A stretch of 64,000 bases of DNA. Origin: Vibrio panuliri (GTDB lineage Bacteria; Pseudomonadota; Gammaproteobacteria; Enterobacterales; Vibrionaceae). The position numbers and the translations under genes are program-made. The notes under the pieces were generated by a model. The model saw only the letters and a program-made list of their open reading frames with translations. It did not search any database and had not been told where the DNA came from. Location: assembly GCF_009938205.1 (NCBI RefSeq), contig NZ_AP019655.1:1426001-1490000 (forward strand), read 5' to 3'. This document shows, one piece after another, positions 60,380-64,000 of this stretch. The first letter of the stretch is position 1; each line of letters begins with the position of its first letter.

Positions 60380-61288
60380 TCAAAAGGTAGTTTCCAGTAT
60401 GGATTCAATCTCTCTTAACAACCAAGCATTTAAAGAGAGGTCTTTGGTTTGATAAAGATAGTAAGCATAAATGTCCATATTGTATTTTGGTGACTGCTCA
60501 ATTGATTCTACGCATTTAATACCATCAGGCAGTGATGCGGTTGAGCGTATCATTGGAAATATTGCATCAGAGTTTCGAATTGCCTCGAAATTCACTTGTG
60601 GCGAGTCAGACTTCAAGACAACGTTGGGCATATAGCCTGCTTTGAGTAGGGTATCTTCTGCAGTTTCATGTCTACTCCGCCAATCTGGCGTTCTAATCAA
60701 TACTAAGGGGTATTGAGCAATATCCTTAAGTGTTACTGAACTCAATTTTGTTAATGGGTGCTCTTCACGAACGCATATGACATAACGACTCTTTGGCATC
60801 AATTTCTGCTTTATCTGCTTAGAATAATTTTCCGGACCATAATCCAAGGCAACGTGTACCTTTCTTGATAAAAGGCTCGATTCTACCTGCCACGTCCAAT
60901 CCATGAGTTCAAATTGAGCGTTTGGCGCTCGTTTACTCAACTCTTGATAAAGCTGAACACCAACCGCATTAGTCAGCGCATTTGTAAGACTGATGGAAAT
61001 CTTCCCATCGTACTTCACAGGGTTAAAACCACCGCTCTGCTCTAACAAGCCATCAAGTTGCTCAATCAAATTAGGTAAGGATTTTTCGATTTCTAGACAG
61101 CGTTCGGTTGGCACTAAACCATAGCGTTCTCTGATAAATAGAGGGTCATCAAACGTATCCCGTAAACGATTCAAAGCATGGCTGACGGCTGATTGACTCA
61201 GATTCAAAACCTCAGAAGCATGGCGTGTATTTTGAGTGTCTATCAAGACACGCAGAACTTTAAGCAGGTTGTAATCAAACGATTTCAT
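60380..61288 (-). CDS. LysR-family transcriptional regulator (NodD/LeuO-like)
   Basis: 302 residues from ATG 61288 (GAGG 8 nt upstream). HTH: NTRHASEVLNLSQSAVSHALNRLRDTFDDPLF, typical of the LeuO/NodD/SyrM group. An effector domain follows (KYDGKISISLTNALTNAVGV). Divergent from the outer-membrane gene at 61422, which it may control together with the DUF1254 gene. Confidence 0.9.
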   Translation of the reverse strand: MKSFDYNLLKVLRVLIDTQNTRHASEVLNLSQSAVSHALNRLRDTFDDPLFIRERYGLVPTERCLEIEKSLPNLIEQLDGLLEQSGGFNPVKYDGKISISLTNALTNAVGVQLYQELSKRAPNAQFELMDWTWQVESSLLSRKVHVALDYGPENYSKQIKQKLMPKSRYVICVREEHPLTKLSSVTLKDIAQYPLVLIRTPDWRSRHETAEDTLLKAGYMPNVVLKSDSPQVNFEAIRNSDAIFPMIRSTASLPDGIKCVESIEQSPKYNMDIYAYYLYQTKDLSLNAWLLREIESILETTF

Positions 61289-61421
61289 CAGCAAACCTCA
61301 GAAAAGAAAAACGACCTAGATATTAATATAGTTAATTTCTAGCAATCAACAGCTTCACTTCTGAGCATATCTAAATTTCCCTAAAATTCTTTCATCACCT
61401 CAATAACGGAAAGCAAAAGAT

Positions 61422-62210
61422 ATGTTTCAAACCGAGCGACTTCCTTTAACCCTCTGTATGCTCATGGCAACACCTTTAGCTTATGCAGAGAGACACAACA
61501 ATCTAGGCACGGAAGCCGTTCAAGACATGTCAGATCCACTTGCGGTCTATACACAAGTTGGTCTGGGGTACACCGACAAAGGTCTCAACCTCAAACTGGG
61601 TCAGACTTTCGATACAGGCAGCGACTCTACGATGGGCATGAATGTGTTGGAACTCAAAGGCGCTTTTGGTGATGCACTCGGGGTACGCGACTATGCCGAT
61701 GACAGCATTGATAGCTTACGCTTGCGTCGATTTGGTGTTGACCTCACCAACGGCCGAGGTTCCCAAGTGGACTTCAACTATAACTTCAATACAGAAGCAG
61801 GTTCGCTTTCTTATAGCCTAATTCAAGCCTTACCTGCATTTGGTGCACTGCAACTTTATCCACTAGCAGGAGTCGGCGCTGCATTTGCGAACAACGCACT
61901 CAATGATAGTGGCGACACGCTCAGTGGTTATACGGTTCCCGGTACATTTGCGGTTGTGGGGACGTACGGCAAACTCGAGTTAACCGACAACATTTGGCTG
62001 AACTACAACCCAATGTTTATGAAGACACTATCTGGCTCGGATAACTACAAAAACCATGCGTTTGCGGATGGTGACAATATCCTGAATCACGAATTTGCTG
62101 CGTCTTACCAGATCAACCCTAAGTTCAATATTCGTTATTTCGCTCAGTGGAATGAACAGCTTAGTTATAAAGACGGCACCCACATCATCGAATTTAATTA
62201 CCAGCTTTAA
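61422..62210 (+). CDS. Outer-membrane beta-barrel protein, uncharacterised
   Basis: 262 residues. A signal peptide (1-22, ending AYA-ER) is followed by alternating amphipathic strands: VYTQVGLGYTDKGLNLKLGQ, then QVDFNYNFNTEAGSLSYSLI and FNIRYFAQWNEQ. The final THIIEFNYQL ends in a beta-signal-like hydrophobic residue. I recognise no named family. The DUF1254 gene starts 22 bp downstream, so they share a transcript, and the divergent LysR is the likely regulator. Confidence 0.72.
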   Translation: MFQTERLPLTLCMLMATPLAYAERHNNLGTEAVQDMSDPLAVYTQVGLGYTDKGLNLKLGQTFDTGSDSTMGMNVLELKGAFGDALGVRDYADDSIDSLRLRRFGVDLTNGRGSQVDFNYNFNTEAGSLSYSLIQALPAFGALQLYPLAGVGAAFANNALNDSGDTLSGYTVPGTFAVVGTYGKLELTDNIWLNYNPMFMKTLSGSDNYKNHAFADGDNILNHEFAASYQINPKFNIRYFAQWNEQLSYKDGTHIIEFNYQL

Positions 62211-62232
62211 TAATTTGCATAAGGTAAACACT

Positions 62233-63324
62233 ATGAAAAAGACAACACTTGCGCTTTCGATTGCCCTACTTTCATCTTCAACATTGGTCAACGCAAGCAC
62301 TGCTGATGTTATCGCAAAAATTGACTCTTCTAATTGGGCTGTAAATCCTCTCGATTTTGGTATGACAGCAATGGAATACCAGCAAAAAGAAGGCGACCTC
62401 TTTGCGCTGAATATGCTAAATCGAGGTGAGATAAACGAATTTATTCACTTCCCTGGGCTAAGCAAAGCTGGCGACAACTGGTTAGTAACCCCAAATGTGG
62501 ATACGGTCTACTCCTTAGCTATCATTGATACTCGCGAAGGCTTTACTATCGAAGTACCTGAAATGGGTGACCGTTTTATGTCTTTGCACATTCAAGACCA
62601 GAACCATACCTTCGTTGAATATGTCTGGGAGCCTGGAGTGTATGAATACGCAGTTGGAGAGATCGATACAGACTATGTGTTCGTTGGAATTCGCACAGGT
62701 ACCGATGCGACACAAGAAGACCTCGATTACATCAAAGATGTCCTACAACCAAAAATGAAGATTGAATCAAACTCGGCGGTTGCCTATGAGGCTGACACAA
62801 CCGAAGAGCAAGTGGCAGCATTGCGCAATGCTCTTCTTGATGAATGGGGAAATCTTCCTGATATGTACGATTCAGTCCAGTTCGACATTCATGACGTAAG
62901 TGACTGGGAAAAATGGACATACACAATCGCTGGCTCTTGGGGATTAAGCCCTGAATCAACGGCAATGTACGCATCATGGGCGCCAGAGGATACTAAAGCA
63001 GGCCAATGCTACACCGCGACATTTGATGCTATTCCAGCAAAAGCATTTGGTTCTCTAACCATGTATGACTCTCACAATTACTTAATGACTGACGAATACA
63101 ATATCGTTAGCACTAATCGGCCAGACTTTAAGAGCCATGAAGATGGTAGTTTTACCGTTATCTTTGGTGACGAAAAATGTCAAAACCTCGCAGAAATGCA
63201 AGGTGTTAACTACGCCAAAACCAATGTTGATGGTTGGAGAGGTCAAATCCGAGCATATCGCCCAGATGTCGACAAAATGATGCAGTATCAGCTTCCTGAA
63301 CTTAAAGAAATATCGGTTAACTAA
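62233..63324 (+). CDS. Exported DUF1254/DUF1214 protein
   Basis: 363 residues from ATG 62233 (SD AAGGTAAACACT); the longer frame from 62095 overlaps the previous gene and is rejected. Signal peptide at about 1-22 (ending VNA-S). DUF1254 occupies about 40-150 (VTPNVDTVYSLAIIDTREGF, then FMSLHIQDQNHTFVEYVWEPG). DUF1214 occupies the C-terminus (AFGSLTMYDSHNYL, then NRPDFKSHEDGSFTVIFG and NVDGWRGQIRAYRPD). Family function unknown; periplasmic. Operon with the outer-membrane protein. Confidence 0.88.
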   Translation: MKKTTLALSIALLSSSTLVNASTADVIAKIDSSNWAVNPLDFGMTAMEYQQKEGDLFALNMLNRGEINEFIHFPGLSKAGDNWLVTPNVDTVYSLAIIDTREGFTIEVPEMGDRFMSLHIQDQNHTFVEYVWEPGVYEYAVGEIDTDYVFVGIRTGTDATQEDLDYIKDVLQPKMKIESNSAVAYEADTTEEQVAALRNALLDEWGNLPDMYDSVQFDIHDVSDWEKWTYTIAGSWGLSPESTAMYASWAPEDTKAGQCYTATFDAIPAKAFGSLTMYDSHNYLMTDEYNIVSTNRPDFKSHEDGSFTVIFGDEKCQNLAEMQGVNYAKTNVDGWRGQIRAYRPDVDKMMQYQLPELKEISVN

Positions 63325-63344
63325 GCCGGTCTTTAACACGTTAT

Positions 63345-63373
63345 GCCCTTATCTCGTTCACGTTGATAAGGGC
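63345..63373 (+). other. Hairpin between DUF1254 gene and lipoprotein gene
   Basis: Stem near GCCCTTATC / GATAAGGGC with an 11-nt loop and no T run, so probably not a terminator. Confidence 0.5.
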
Positions 63374-63396
63374 GCTATCATGTTGAGGTTTTCGCT

Positions 63397-64000
63397 ATGA
63401 ATACCACTCATAAAATCACATTTCTTATCCTTTTATTACTGTTCGGTTGCTCTAACACTCCAAAGCTTGATGCTAATAAAAATGCCACTGATTTGGTCAT
63501 CCTTGTCCATGGCTTTGCAAAAAGTGGTCGAGTAATGAAGACGTTTGCTTATGAGTTTCAGAATGCGGGGTATCAAACCTGTGTTCTAAACTATACCTCC
63601 CTTGGTGTAAGCAACAATGCGTTAACCGAACAGACGGGTATGCAAATCAATAGCTGTTTAACCCAAAGCGAGAATGCGCAAAATGTGCATTTTGTTGGAC
63701 ATTCACTGGGTGGTTTATTAATTCGACACTACCTCCAAGAAGACCATGCCCTTATTGATGAAAAACGATTGGGGAGAGTTGTTATGATTGGTACTCCGAA
63801 CCACGGGAGCAAAGTCGCAGATCATTACGCTGAGAAATTTTGGATACACTGGTTAGGCGAAATTCCCCTTTCTCTGACTACATCTGAAAGAGCCTTCAGT
63901 AACAAACTAAACGAACCAAGTTATAACGTTGGAGTCATCGCTGGTACTAAAGGCTACCAATGGACTAGTAAATACTTTGATGAGCGGAATGATGGTTTAG
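63397..64000 (+). CDS. Lipoprotein alpha/beta-hydrolase (lipase), 5' part
   Basis: 201 codons are visible before the window ends. A lipobox signal peptide (LLLLFGCSN, Cys near residue 19) anchors it to a membrane. The hydrolase part begins LVILVHGFAKSGRVMKTFA (oxyanion-hole HGF). The nucleophile elbow is VGHSLGGLL, followed by MIGTPNHGSKVAD, typical of PGAP1/lipase-type serine hydrolases. The catalytic Asp and His lie beyond the end. SD GAGG precedes ATG 63397. It is same-strand with the DUF1254 gene, 72 bp after it. Confidence 0.88.
   Translation, partial: MNTTHKITFLILLLLFGCSNTPKLDANKNATDLVILVHGFAKSGRVMKTFAYEFQNAGYQTCVLNYTSLGVSNNALTEQTGMQINSCLTQSENAQNVHFVGHSLGGLLIRHYLQEDHALIDEKRLGRVVMIGTPNHGSKVADHYAEKFWIHWLGEIPLSLTTSERAFSNKLNEPSYNVGVIAGTKGYQWTSKYFDERNDGL

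Noticed and set aside
62095..62232. Longer start for the DUF1254 protein
   Set aside because: It overlaps the outer-membrane gene and would bury the clear signal peptide that starts at 62233.

Overview
The window reads as ordinary gammaproteobacterial chromosome, most likely a marine Vibrio and probably its second chromosome. This is inferred from the protein types: an XWV-ordered glycine betaine transporter, three chemoreceptors, an NqrM-like protein, NorM-type MATE and FeoAB. A 269-bp inverted-repeat element of a kind common in Vibrio intergenic DNA points the same way. No rRNA, tRNA, CRISPR array or intact transposase was seen. Genes are dense and most operons end in clear hairpin terminators.

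Layout. 1-2.5 kb: 3' part of a proXWV osmoprotectant transporter. 2.5-9 kb: small housekeeping and unknown enzymes (lipoate-ligase-like, two HAD phosphatases, arylamine N-acetyltransferase, MazG-like, cupin, a metzincin-like protease, Fe-alcohol dehydrogenase). 9-16.5 kb: LysE exporter, a secreted Ntn-hydrolase, MATE pump, two methyltransferases, chemoreceptor. 16.5-26.5 kb: repeat element, an EF-G paralogue and a complete mannosylglycerate pathway (mngR divergent from mngA-mngB-manA): PTS import and phosphorylation, hydrolysis to mannose-6-P and glycerate, isomerisation to fructose-6-P. 26.6-34.8 kb: GDSL hydrolase with a LysR regulator, then the poorly understood yhf operon (yhfZ-yhfY-php-yhfU-yhfT-yhfX-yhfW) with an operator-like palindrome in front and a structured RNA between yhfT and yhfX. 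34.8-43.1 kb: glyoxalase-fold proteins, MerR, MOSC, thioesterase, a DUF134 / NifX-like / NqrM-like cluster with a perfect 36-bp palindrome, exonuclease, chemoreceptor.

43.1-50.5 kb is the most unusual part. feoA-feoB and a 50-residue Cys-rich membrane protein are transcribed away from a second operon through a shared promoter carrying two Fur-like boxes and an FNR-like box. The second operon encodes three exported proteins, each predicted to begin with histidine after signal-peptide removal, plus an ABC ATPase and a membrane protein with a large extracytoplasmic domain. I infer a metal-handling system paired with ferrous iron uptake.

50.6-64 kb: XRE regulator, chemoreceptor, an overlapping ArsR/SigZ-type sigma factor pair with Cys-rich tails, and a LysR regulator flanked by two promoters that share the same two-part motif with identical spacing (DUF2798-carboxymuconolactone decarboxylase operon and a DoxX-like gene). 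Then come a region with two gene fragments, an MBL-fold hydrolase, a GNAT, another LysR, an outer-membrane protein, a DUF1254/DUF1214 protein and the start of a lipoprotein lipase cut by the window end.
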